Source: Luscinia megarhynchos
Lineage: Eukaryota; Chordata; Aves; Passeriformes; Turdidae
Reading direction: 5' to 3'
DNA length: 64,000 bases
Assembly (NCBI GenBank): GCA_034336665.1
Contig: CM067592.1
Coordinates: 56,100,473-56,164,472, forward strand
The notes beneath the pieces are model-generated. The model saw only the letters and a list, made by a program, of their open reading frames with translations, ran no database searches and was not told the DNA's origin. Position 1 is the stretch's first letter. Every line of letters starts with the position of its first letter. Positions 49,981 to 62,560 of the stretch are shown here, in pieces. Both the position numbers and the translations under genes were made by a program.

Positions 49981-50989
49981 TGTGAAAATGCTCTCTGCCT
50001 TATAAAAATAGCAGTATGCTGTGGGATGATTCCTTTCTGATGGGCTGTCACTATCTAAAGCGTATAGGAAGCTTGGAGTGGAAAAAACAGATGGCACATG
50101 GGAGATAAAGTGACATCATTTGTCTCTCTCTGCCTGTTTTCTCTACCCTTCACATAGAATTTGGTAAGTGGGGGAGGAAAAATGTCCGGATGTGATTCTT
50201 CTCCATCCCCACATGTTTCTCCTTGCCCTCAGAAATCTCAGGAGACTCCCAACTTCTCTCACAAGCTATTGGTAAAGAAGATTTCCATCATTGCTGAGGA
50301 TTTTGAGAGATTGGCTTGGAGAAGTGTTTCTTTCTGTGGGGCAAAAAGGTTGACACACAGGAATGCAGAGATAAGAGACATTAAAAACAAGGTCAGTAAG
50401 CAATTTAGTTGCACTAAGGCTGGGGCAAAGAGATGGAAGGAGGCTTTACAATTTGTGTGTTTCAAGGGAAGTTGCTAATGGGCTGTGTGATCTTCTTGCC
50501 AGGCCTGTGGTGAGTTGACATGTTTCAGCCATGAGGAAAGGGCATTGGCATCACCCGTTGCAGCTGGCTGGTCAGCTGCCTGGAACAAGTTCATGGCTTT
50601 TGGCCAGTTTCCACTGAACTAGTAAAGCCTCCTTTAAAAAAATCCCCGCACCTGGCACCGTTCAGAAAAATAGTTAGAAGACTTATTGGAGAAGAAAAAG
50701 GCCAGTGAACACAGGCATTAAAAGCCCTAAAAGTTAGATTTTGGTATATTACACCTTTTAAAAAAATTAGCAGCATATGTTTTTTAAAAGAGAGGATTTG
50801 TGGGTGGGGAAGTGAAAGAGAGAAGCTGGTGACTCTGGAAGCAGGCAGCCTTCAGGTCTCTGCTGGATCTAAAATTCTTGCCAAGATGAGCAGGACTTGT
50901 CTTTGTACAGACAGCCAGTACAGGGCTGATTTTGCAGTGCGGGAAGAGTAACGCTGATGCAAGGATCATCATTTTAAGAAGTGACTGTG

Positions 50990-52270
50990 ACACTGTGGCT
51001 GTGACTGCAGATGTGCCAGGAGCCATGTGAAGCTCAAAGCCCCTTTTCCAGCTCCAGACCTGGATGCCTACAGAGGGGAAACCTGCTGAGCAGCCCGCTC
51101 CAGAGTGAGCCAGGAGTGTGTTGTGCTGGCAGGGTAGTACCAGGAGGCAGGGCAGGATGTGTGGTGACTCTGCCTGTGTCGTGACGAACGTGAGCAATCT
51201 GGTGTTTGTCACAGGTCTTAAAACTAAAACTGAGCATAAATAAAGAACCCTACCACAAGTGAGCAGGATTTTTATGGTGGTTTCCAGGAATGAAATCAAA
51301 CCTAAACTACAAGGGAAATAGTCTCTGCCATAGTCAAAGTTTGTGTACAGAACGTTTCAAATAAATGCTCTGTAAAAATGATTTAATTCTGCTGTGATTA
51401 TGAACTTGCACAAACATGCTGTTTCACATTACTCCTTAAATAAATTTGATTAGTAACAGCTGTGACTACATAAGTCCCCCAAATTTTATTTTCTCAATAG
51501 AAAGGGGTTGAAGAAATCCTCAAATTATTGTAGATGAACATTTCATTGGTATTTTAAGCTAAGATATATCCTCAACAACAACCTAACAATAATAACATGG
51601 ACACGCTCCTTCTTGGAGAGGCTGCAACAAACTGCATTTAGTCCAGGCAAATACTCTTTTCTGTTCCTCGAGCACTCTGTGAGTGTCAGCTGCTTTGTGC
51701 TGAGCAAGTACTAAAATCTGACCAAGCAGTAAGTGGTGCTGCTCAGTGACAGGCTGACCCAGAAGCAGGCTGCCGAGGCTGCGTGCTGAGCTGTTCCCTT
51801 TCACCGTGCAGACTAGGTGCAGACAGTCGTCCCCTCCCACACACACGGGTATTGCATATGTTTTCTGATGGCAGTGTTTGTTTACCACTCGTGACTGGGT
51901 TGGTTTAGGCACCGTGTTGTGCTCTGTGGGGCAGCTCAGTGTCCCTGTGCTGCAGACAGGGGCTGTCCTTCCCACCCATTCCTCCTGCAGGCAGAAAATG
52001 TTCCCAGCTGGTGGAGCAGGGATGTGCTCTGCTGCCTGAGCTCTGTGCTGGTGAATCCATTGCTTGGGTGCCCCCTAAAGATGCCAAATCTCACTTCTCC
52101 TCGTATTGTGCTGCAGAATCACACCTGCATTAGAGGACAGACATCCCTGTCCCCAGCTCTGCCACGTAGTGCTGCCAGCACTGGGTGGCTTTCTGCATGT
52201 GTGACTGCAGCCTGCTTCTCTTCAGTCCTTGATGTCAGCAAGGGCTGCAGGCAACTCTCCTATACAGCTC
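50990..52270. other. Moderately GC-rich section with overlapping frames
   Basis: G+C is higher than in the surroundings, and frames of 126-171 codons occur on both strands (for example 50784-51299 minus, 51583-51975 minus, 51919-52299 plus). They overlap or adjoin each other and none is recognisable. A retroposed sequence ending in the A tract at 52498-52511 is one possibility. Confidence 0.25.
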
Positions 52271-52439
52271 TTCTGCTAATGAGCTGGTCTGCTAATTAAG
52301 TAGAAAGGCATATTTGGCAGTGTCTTTGGTATTTATTCTCAGTATGGCCCTTTTGGCTTGTTTAGGATTTCAGGGTGGTCTTGAGGGAAAAGATATGGTA
52401 AGCAATTGCTGAGTTTGTATTATGTTTTATCAACATTGA

Positions 52440-52511
52440 AATAAAGTTTGTGAAATACTGTTTTGTTCCTTCTAAGCCAGATAATGCAATATAATTTAAA
52501 AAAAAAAAAAA
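52440..52511 (+). terminator. Possible poly(A) site or retroposon tail
   Basis: AATAAA at 52440-52445 is followed 52 bases later by a run of 14 A at 52498-52511, then purine-rich sequence. A genomic A run after AATAAA is more like a retroposed 3' end than a native cleavage site. I did not recognise a parent transcript. Confidence 0.25.
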
Positions 52512-55001
52512 GAGGGAGAAAAAGAAAAAAGAGTAAAGCTTAGCCCAGACAACACTTACAATTCAGAAGAAATAAAAAAAAAGAAGCAGTATGGGAAGGG
52601 CCTTTTCTAATGCTTTGTGCATGCCACATTGCTCAGCGACATCCATGATGAGTGACAGTCAGAAGTTAAGTAGCATTTATTACACACTTTTTGACCACCT
52701 TACATGTACTTCCTAATTCTTGTTCTAGGTTACTTTTGACTGTTTCAGCATTTTTGAACAGCTTTAGGCAGATGGCATTTTCTTGCAGGGAGAAAAAACA
52801 CCAAACAAACAAACAGCTCAGTCTGGGATAGGAAGGTTGACTTTTTACCTGGCAAATGAAGAGTGTCCCACCTGGATGTACATTTGCCAAGGGTAAAACA
52901 CATTTTTCTGCTGAGGCAGGAAATAGGTTTAAAGCTGAGATCCTCTGATCTGTTAGGGTGAGAGGCAGATGGCTGGACCCCCAGGTGATTTGTATCTGCT
53001 CACCCACTGCTCCCTATCAAGCATCAGTGCTCTGCAGTATGCAGAGACAGAGATTTCCATACCTCCAAGGAAAAACATGCTGTTTGCCTCCTAGCCATGT
53101 GACTTCTCTAAGTACCAGAAGTATAGCATTAATGTGCCTTATAAAACCAGACTGGGTCATTCTGAGGTTTAGAATTTTTAATTAGTTACATATTTTTCCT
53201 TTTTCCCCCTCTTTATCCAACTCTGCACACAGAGGCAAGGTAGCTGAAGGACTAAATTTGTATATTCACAAAAATATGTAGAAAATGGCAAAAAGCCATA
53301 AGACAGTTTAAATTTCTGAAATGCTACAAGTATTCAGTAATGCTTCTGTTCTTGGCTCTTTTCTGAAGGTTTGTTCTCGATTGTTGCTAAAGATGGGATA
53401 GCAGGGTAGGTGAACTGTTGTAAGGGCCAGTATCCCCATTCCAGTGTTCTGATGATATATAGAGATTTGGATGTGTATTTGTCTGCTGTTCAGCTAAAGA
53501 TTTACTGGTGGAGTTCTGCTCATTTTAAAACTAAGAATTAAAGGTCTGCTGGTCGTGCAGTATTTTCTAACACCTGAGAGTAGATCCATTTGTAACCTTT
53601 CTTCAGTCCTAGTAAGTGCTGCTGAGTGTGGCAACCATCAAGGTCGATGGTGCATTTGCAGAGATCAGGTGGAAGCAAGTGCTGCTTACCTTTGTGTCTT
53701 CCCTGTGAGAAAGTTTCAAATTTGGAAATTAGTTTTAGGAATAAATTGCATTGAGATTATGAAAATCTGAAGACATTAGAGTTTGTGAACGGTGTTGAAG
53801 GGTTTGTGTATGTTACATAGGTGTATGTTACATAGGATGAGCTTTCTGTTCCTTGGGAGTACATTAATATTCAGTGTGTATGAGGACTGATCTAGACTTT
53901 GTAAAGTAAGATGGAAATGTGGCTAAATAACTTTTCTTTGTACAGATATGCAGAAGAGGAATGAGAGTTAGTTGTCTGAGACCTATTCTTTACCTGTACA
54001 TGGGAAAACTAGGCACACAGGGAAGGCTATGTGCCTACAGTTATTTTATTCTAATCCATTTGGTGACCGTGGCTTGGTGCTGACTACTAAAAATATTGTC
54101 CGTTTTTTTCAAATCACAGAAAAATAATTTTTTTCCACATGGGGATGTAAAGAGGTTCACTATTAATTGCTTGCTCTGTATTCTTAATGGAAATACTAGT
54201 CAGCTGTATGTTTTATTATTTTTTGCTTAATAGTAAATGTTAATGCTGAAGAGAATGTCTTCCTGGTATATATTTGATATTTTTTGCTCTCTTACAAATT
54301 AAGAGTTTTATTTTCTCCAGGGGTTTGCTCATATGGTTTAGCTTCATTTGCATTTGTGGAAGCTTAAGGGAGGTGTCATGACTTTCAGAACTGCTGAATA
54401 TTCAAGGAGTCCTGATGGCACTGTGAGGTGCAGGATGCTTTCGAAGGGCAGGGAGGCCACAGACCTGTACTTTTTGCTTACAAGAATAGGCAGCAACTGT
54501 CTTTTCTTTAGAAGGATCCTGCAACTCCTGTTGGTGCAAAAGCCCCGGGGACCAGTGGCATCAGGGAGACTCAGCCCATGTGGTAATGGTGATAAAATAC
54601 GTCACAAAGTCTTTTGTAACATTCATAGGAGTGTTGTTTTTCTGGAGTCTCTGGAAATGTGAAGAGACATGGTGTTGCCAAGCTTTCCTGACCAGATATT
54701 CAAATGATGAAATAGGGAAGGTTGCAGCATATTCCTGAGGGACCAAAGAGTTCTCATACTCCTGAAAAATTCATTTAATATCTTGGTTTCAGAAGCCAGA
54801 GCATCGAAGAAAATACCCAATGTTATATAGCCTTCTGATAAAAAATTACAGAGTTTAGCAACACTGGCACACAGAAAACTTTTCTTTAAAGATATAAATA
54901 CATATTGCATTAGCTGGCAAGTAATATTCTAGCAATTCTTAGGTTATCTTCAAAAAAGTGTACATCTTTGTCATCTGCCTCTTAAAACAAAAGACTTGGT
55001 G

Positions 55002-55026
55002 AATAAAGAAATAAAGACTTAATAAA
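55002..55026 (+). terminator. Cluster of three AATAAA signals
   Basis: AATAAA occurs at 55002-55007, 55010-55015 and 55021-55026, followed by mildly T/G-rich sequence. Such a cluster could mark a plus-strand poly(A) site. It is also plausible by chance in AT-rich DNA. Confidence 0.25.
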
Positions 55027-58000
55027 CTTTGATGTTACTGTTCACTCATTGTCAGGTATGTCAGTGTAAAAAAGGAGACATTCCCTCTGAGCAGACAGTG
55101 TGTGAAACTAATGGTGTGCCTTCAGACTCCAGGCCTGTTTTTTTGCAAGTCAATCATTGAATTTAAGTCATGTTTTAAACAGCTTTATTCATATTCTCGG
55201 AGACTGGAAAACAAGGTCAGTGTAGAATCCATCCTGTAGCTAGTTATTAAAGCAGATGGTTGAAAAATGCAAGCAGACATCTGCATCTGCTTTGCATATT
55301 TAAATGAAAGATAAACAAGAAAAAGCATCTTAAGTTCTGGGGGTCTTGTAGTGAGTGTGTACTTCTGAAAAGAAACTCTTAGAATAACTTAAAAAATTCA
55401 GGAGTGCTATGGCAGCTCTAGAGAAAAATTGGGAATACTGTGTCCTCATGAAATTATTTTTTGCCTTTCATACTGAATATGAGACCAGTGACATTACAGT
55501 TAAATTCGTGAAATTTTTACAAGAAATTTGTCATCAGCAGTCAGACTGTCACTGGGTAAAAAGACGTACCATCTGCAGGTTACCTTTAAAAAAAAAGCAG
55601 TTTCAGAACTTGTATCTTATAATCAATCCTATTGTGTTTGAAAGTAGAAACCAAAGCTACTGAGTAAGGGCTGTCTGCCAGGGGGAAAAAAGAAGTTAAT
55701 AGACTGAGGGTCCTTCCACAGCCACCAGCACATCTAGCAATGACACACTAAAAAAAGCTGCTAAATAGCTGGGAATTGGTATAGTAAATTTGTCTGGTGA
55801 ATGAATTTGCAGGTGCCCACAGCAGCAGGGTGCTCCTGTAGTGCAAGCTGACAAGGAGCAGTATTTTTGCCCCACTGCATGTAGGAGTTGGAGTGCAGAA
55901 ACAGGAGGAGCAGCATCACAGCTCAGTGTGCAGAGGTTTACCAGTAGTCACTTGGTGATTTTGTGCAGAACCTTTATGGCTCTGTCAGCACAAGGCTCTG
56001 CCAGAGTCAAAAAACTGCTTTTCAGAGTCTTGTAATACACTCACTCCCTTGTTTGATGTAGGCACGGTTGTTTGACCTTAAATATGGAGCTTACACAAAG
56101 CCATGCTTGTTGGTCCTATGGAATATTTCAGGAAATTAACTCGTTGACTTGACTATTTCTGTAGAGAAGTTGAAAAGGAGTATAAAAACTGTAAACATAG
56201 GTATTTCCTGGTAATATTCAGAAATTATTCAGATAGATTTATGGATGCTAGGGATAATAAGATTTTGCTCATGTTTTCAACTGCAAGATATGGTCTCCAG
56301 GTAAAGTAGATACATTAATATGATGCTTAGAAGAAGACCAAATATTTGCTAATTACTTGTCATTGAAAAAAAAACTTACCTCTTCAGTTCACATAGAAAC
56401 CATTTTTGCAGCCAACCATTGTAGCATTTGAACACTTTTGAAATAAAGTCAGTTAGTGAGAATTAATTTCCTACTGGAATTCATGGTGGTTAGAAGGTAT
56501 TGTTGAACCCAGTCTCACACAGCTAATTTTCAGTGCTCCGAAGCTCCTTCCTTAAGGAAGTAACAATGCTGTAATTTTCAGGGTTTGAAAGGAGCGGGGG
56601 AAGCTGCAGAGCTTGACTGCAGACTCTGCAGGAGAAAGTTCCCACTGCCCATAATAGCTTGCAAGACTCCCGAGAGTGGCAGAAACAGGAGGGGAGCTGG
56701 ACGTGGCATGAGGACCCCTTAGAGCAGCCCTTGGTCGTGAAAGCCTGGCTCAGGGGTGTGCTGGGAAGGGGTGTGTGAAAACAGTGTCACAGCCTGGGCC
56801 GGCCGTGCTATTCCTGGAAATCGGCAGGACATTGTTCACAGCCTCCCTCCCTTCTCTATTTCACATACAGTGGTGTTTTGGGAACCAACAGCTAAGGACA
56901 CAGCCTGGCAGCTCTGTGCCAACATCAGACAGTTCTGAAAACAGCCTCGTTGCAGCTCAGCTGCAGAGATCTGTGTCCAGCTTACCCTCAGTGCCCAGCT
57001 GACAGCGCCGAAAGGGTCTGACCCAAAACACCTCTATGAGCTGGACAAAAAAAGTGCTGTTGATGATTTGTAGTTCAAAAGCAGAAATAGTTCTTCGTTG
57101 TGAAACAAGAAGGGATAAGGAAATATTTCTTAGCTTTGTTTTATTTTTCAACTCTCTTTAACTTTAGAACACATTTTTAGCTTTTGTTGTTCTTTGCACA
57201 TAAGTCATACTAAACTGCCATACTGAAATTGGAAATTAATTACAGCAGACTTCAGCATTTTTACATGTCCTGTGGAGTACAACACCTGCACTCCACGGCA
57301 CTGAATTCTCTGCTGATAGGTCTGGAGCCGTCTTCTATCAGGGTAAATAGAGACTTCAGACATGACTGGCTGGAAATGGTGGAAAGAGTTACCCCACATC
57401 AGGCTGTTGTTTGTACTGGCTGTATCCTTATCAGAGAATTCCACTAGTCATTTGAGAGAAGGAATTTTGTTTTATTTATTCAGTAAGGTCTTGTAGTTTA
57501 TAGTAAAAAAAATCACAAAAATTTTGTCTGAAAGGAGCAAGAGAAACAACCAACTTTTGTGTCCAGGTGTTACACAGCTAGCTGGAAAGGAAGAAGTCTT
57601 GCAAACTTCTCCTGTCAGGATTCAGGTGGGAAGTGGGTTTGTGTGTGAAGGAGCAGTTCATTGTGCTCTTAGCTCCTGAGCTAAATTTTAAAAATAACAG
57701 GAACAGGGGAGGTGAAATATCCTGTGCTCTTACTTGAAATGCCTTTGCTTCTTTCATTATTTCCTGTAGTAATGCACAGGATATCCAGCTGATTAGTCAC
57801 AGCAGGCTATGTGATCTTCACATCCACAGGAACCTTCTAGGATGTAATCTCTTCCTGAATCTGCAGAATAAACTTTTACAATTTACCAGAAACACGTATG
57901 CAGGTTTTAGGGAAACTGAGTATAGGTTGTCAGGGGATAAGGATCTCATTGGTTAGGATGGAGTCCCACCATTATTTTGCCAAAGAGGATTTTTCAGGTC

Positions 58001-61000
58001 TCTTATCTTTTCAGGCCTCTTATTTTCCCTGTGTCTTATTTTCTTATATCTCCACTTCTGTATGTCACCATGTGCTTATTCCCCAGGACATAGATAGGTA
58101 AGACTCATTACGTACAGCCAGGTTTTAATTAAAGTGCCTGACCCCTGCATGAATGATCTTATTCTGGAGGAGTCTTAGCAGAGCTTAACTCTGCATGCTT
58201 TGGAAGATTAGTATATTTTAAGAATTACCTTTGAATTTACATCTTGCTTCAACTGCCTTGACTTTTCTCAGTATGTCAGTACAAGGTCCTAATATTTACT
58301 ACAGTTCAACCAAATCCTTTCTTCCTCTAAAAGTTTCATATTTCAAGCCTTCTCCTTCTCTCTCTGTAATTGCAACTTTCTCTCTACATCTTGATTGCAA
58401 TGGTGGTGCCGCCTTCTCCTTCTTCTCTTTCTTTGCTTTATTTCTGACTCTTTACCTCTTGATTATTTGCTCTTGTCTTCTAGTATGTGATAGTATCTTA
58501 GGAGGTCTGATCTTCAGGCTCTTTGAGAGACTGAAGAATGAGTCTTTGAGGGAAACCTGAGCCCCTGAGTTTAGGAGATACCTGAGAAGAAGAGAATTTA
58601 TTTGCTGATCCCTGCATTATATTAATAGACATACTTACTTTGAAAAGAATAAGCTCAGCATAGCAATGAAGCATTATTTATGCAAATGTGAATAAGATGT
58701 GGATGGGGTTCAAGATTTCAGCTGGAGTTCCAGTTGCAGCTTGTTCTTAATTTTTCCCAACACCAGCAACTACCATTAAACCAAAAACACTGTCACATTG
58801 AAGGAAAAGACTTGTGTTCAATTTTTCTGTATCATTGAAAATAATTTGATAATTAACCTGCTAATACTAAATTGTCACAAGCAAAACTGTTTTGGTAGCT
58901 AAATAGTTTTAATCATACCTATTCTTGCAGCAACATAAAATGTGAGCTGTGTTGTGTGCTTGGAAGTAACTGTCAGAGGAACCAGTCATCTGTAGTTCTG
59001 ACTACAATATTAGCTGCAAAGCTTGCATCTTTTTCAGCTTTTGTTTAGGTTATGGACTTTATGTACAAAATAGGCAGAAATATCCACCAGCATATCCTCA
59101 TCCTGAAAGAATGGGTGCTTTGCTGTTCTTCATCTTAACAAAAAATGGGTGCATGAGCCTCACAGCAAGACACCAGCACTTGTTCTTGTGAGGTCAGTGG
59201 AAAAACTCTCACTGGCTGTGGTTTTGTTCCAGGTTCTTGGCAGACTGTTCGGACTTGTGGGTTTATCTGGGGGTGAAACAGCGGGGGTGCCCCTCGTTGC
59301 TCCCTGTCTGTGCCCTCAGACCTCTGAACTGGCAGCAGACAGAACTGCCTCTGATGCACACCCATCTCCTCTTGCTCACATCTGGATCAATGCCTTCTCT
59401 CCACTCTGAGAGCTGGAATTCAGAAGAAGTACCAATGCACACGTCAGTTGTGTGTATCTAAGAGCAGTATGTACTATTTCCTCGTTTGGAAAGCCTGTAG
59501 TAGTTTAAGCATTTCGATATTAACTGTATGTATGTATCTTGCAATTTCTTCTGTTGATTGGACAAAGGTGAAAGCAGAGATGGAGGTAACCCTTCAATTG
59601 AAAACAAATTCTCAAAAGGGAAAGAAAATGGAGGATGAGAAAAACTGGTCTCATGATCTTTGATGTCCCAGGTTCAGCTTGCAAGTAGATCCCAGAAACA
59701 GCCCAGCTGGAATCCCTAGTGACAGGGGTTGTTTCAGTACATTAACAAGGAGTGTATCCAAGATACTGTTGCTCAGGTTTGGCCAGAAAAAAATAAAAAG
59801 CACACCCTCTCCTACTCTAAAGTTGCGCCAGTAGCAGCTGGCTCTCTTTCAAACCTGTCACCACCTTCATTGCCTTCAAAAGGACTTTTTGCTAGAAGGT
59901 GAAGGCATATGCTTTTTTCCTTATTTCATCTGCACAACTTTTTGTAATCTTCAAATAAATAAAAGTGCCAAATAGGCTCAAACAGGTCTCTCTAGTCACA
60001 GTGCTGGGATGTATGGAAACTCAGATTTATCAGCTTGTTTTAACATGTTGATTATTCATCACAAGTTGATTCAACAAATGTAAGAATACAAAGTCTTTAG
60101 AAGGGAGCCTTTTAACTGGACAACTGAGCTTTTAAAGAAGCAAAGAATGAAGTACAAATCCTGTCAGAAAAAAAAGAAGTGAAATTAAGGTATTCTGAAA
60201 GTTCTTTGATGTTGGAAATATGACCTTCATGAGTGTGACTCTTGAAAAAAGATATTTTTCATACTTGAACTTACATATTCTCCTTAGCTATTTTTAAATT
60301 AGGCTTTTCAATTCATTAGGCAAAGAGTAAAAAAAAAAGAAAACGCAAATAACTTGGAGTGCAAGGGCTTTAGACATATATATTAAATATATTATTTATT
60401 ATTTCAGGGGTAAAGGCCACAGCTGGCTTAGCAAAACACCATGTTGTTAAGCACCGCAAAGACTGAAAATATATGGTTTCTAATGGGAACTATGGAGTTT
60501 AGCTGTTCATTGAATTCTAGTAAAAAGCATGTAACTTGTTTCATTCTCACAACAGAGGAAGTCAGAAATTATACCACCGAAGCCAGCACCATTGTTTAGT
60601 ATGAATCAACCTGGTGGTGCTTAGGAAAGAATCTTTTACTTCAGCGAGAAGACCCTAATGTGGAATTTTGTTGCAGAGGAGAATTTAACAGAGAGCTCCT
60701 ACACAGTTTTCACTGCTGCCAGCACGGTGTCCTTTGCTGGGACTAGTGGGTTGCTCATTTTTTGGTAAATTGAAGCTTGAATTCCTTTGTTTGTTCTGCT
60801 GAAAGGACCACCATGCCAGTGAACAAAGGTCAGTGAGGGCTGAGGCTGTCCTGAGTCTCTGGGCCACCAGTAGCACTTTCTGCATTCCACCACAGCAGGG
60901 TTTGTTGCACATTTTTGAATGCTCTCTTTGAGACTGCAGGGATTTTCTGAAACCTGGGAGAGTAAAATAACCCGCTGAAATAAGATAGCAGTAATTTTGT

Positions 61001-61017
61001 AACGAGGGTAGCAGAAA

Positions 61018-61169
61018 ACAAAAAATCCCAACCAAACAAAAAAAACTAAACCAAAAGAAAAACCAACCAACCAAAAAAAAACTCAAAAAACCAAACCAAA
61101 AAAAAACCAACCCAAAAACCAAACAAACAAAAAACAAAAAAAAAGAAAAAACCCCAAAAAACCACAAAA
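61018..61169. repeat. A/C-rich low-complexity tract (about 150 bp)
   Basis: The longest of the A/C-rich tracts: (A)nCC, CCAACCAACC and AAACC words with runs of up to 9 A. The hydrophobic Phe/Trp/Leu/Val-rich frame on the minus strand through it is an artefact. Confidence 0.9.
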
Positions 61170-61411
61170 CTATGAACAGGAGAATTCTCATGTGGATAAT
61201 TCAATCAGAATTCAGAGATTTTCCTGTCCTAAATATCCTGCCACATGTAAGGCAGCAGCAAGTGTGGTAGAATTACTAGTGTTTGAACTTGTAATGGCAA
61301 TAATTTGTTAAGTGCTGGAAGAGAAAAAATTGTGTAGGTGGACTATCATCTTCAGTATATAACAATTAACCCTTTCCTGTGTCCATGGCAGTCTCCTTCT
61401 GGCAGTTATTT

Positions 61412-61438
61412 CAACTATATTTTTAGTATATATAGTTG
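61412..61438. other. 9 bp inverted repeat in AT-rich DNA
   Basis: Arms CAACTATAT and ATATAGTTG surround a 9-base loop. A second small palindromic pair (ATGATC/GATCAT) follows near 61456-61472. No function is evident. Confidence 0.5.
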
Positions 61439-62478
61439 TATAATATATGTGTTGCATGATCTGTGTGATCATACTATATATTATTCAGACCATCATGGCT
61501 TTTAAATGAAATCTCTCTACAATTGTTCTTTTTCTTCTCAAAATGGGCGTGTTGTTTTTGTAAGGCCAGTAGACAGAAGGACTGCATTGTCTGGTTTTAC
61601 TCCCAACAAGTTCACGATTTTTAAACTCAGCTAATTTCAGTTAATTAGTAGTTTGCTTCACCAAGGCCAGCATGTAATTCAAGTTTTTCTTTACTGCTGG
61701 GTTTTTTCTCACTGCAGCCTCCACCTGCACCTGCCCCCACCTCCAGATCTCTGCAAGTGTTCACAGGGATGTTCAGACTTCAGTCCATATGGCACAAAAG
61801 CAATTGTTGACCTTCAAGCGCCTTGTCATATTTTAGAGAGCTCTGTAAAGAGTTTTTACAGCAGAGATGAGGGAACTGAATTTTTGTTAGTTAGTACGGC
61901 ATATTTAAATTCCTGTAGTTTACACTCAAAACTTAGACACTGACTCAACTTTGCTAGTAGAAATATATTTGCAAAGTGGTTTCTGGCCTCAATTTAGAAG
62001 CAGAGTACTAAACCATAGCCCAAGGGCTAAGAGAGATGAAAATTAAGCAGACAAAATGTGGAATTGTGCCAGCTGGGAAAAGGTAGGATTCCCAAGGCAC
62101 AATAATATCATCATACTCTTGCCTGGCATCCTATATTTGATTATCTTGAAGTACATTACAGGAATTAATGGAAGCTCATAACTTCCTAGTGAAGCAGGTA
62201 CTACATTGCAACACTGATTTGCAAATATATAAATAGAAGTCTTGTGCAATCCTGGAGTTCTCAGCGAAGTCATGAATATTCCTAGGTGAGATTGGGAAGG
62301 GGGAGCCAAAGATGGGATAATATCCTGGTGGACTGGTGGCAACTAGTGAATCTCCCTTATATCGCTCAGGCTTAACTCTGGCACACTTGTCTGGCATCCC
62401 TCTTCTGGGTAAAAGTTGGCTTTGAATGTTAAGATGAGAATGTTAAAGAATTTCCTCTCCACCACCTAACCTCCCCTC

Positions 62479-62560
62479 CCCAAAAAAAAACCCAAACCAA
62501 ACCAAACCAAACCAAACCACCCAGACAAACAACAGCAACAGAAAAACACAAACAAAAACT
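62479..62560. repeat. (AAACC)n-type A/C-rich tract
   Basis: A run of about nine A leads into at least four near-perfect AAACC pentamers, then degenerates into AAACA words. Confidence 0.9.

Noticed and set aside
49627..50097. Ser/Leu/Pro and Glu/Arg/Gly frames over the purine tract
   Set aside because: Products of the GGAGA repeat.
52311..52332. Partial match to the miR-34 mature sequence (TGGCAGTGTCTT)
   Set aside because: The match stops after 12 bases and no hairpin with a complementary arm follows.
54561..54757. Exon-like minus-strand frame after an acceptor-like TTTTTCAG
   Set aside because: It ends at an in-frame TGA with no donor inside it and no identifiable family. It could only be a terminal exon, for which there is no other evidence.
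57205..57450. Overlapping plus and minus frames of 72-79 codons
   Set aside because: Both strands are open over the same interval and the donor-like sites are weak.
62176..62400. Exon-like minus-strand frame after an acceptor-like TTTTACCCAG
   Set aside because: The possible donor is poor and no partner exon or family is recognised.
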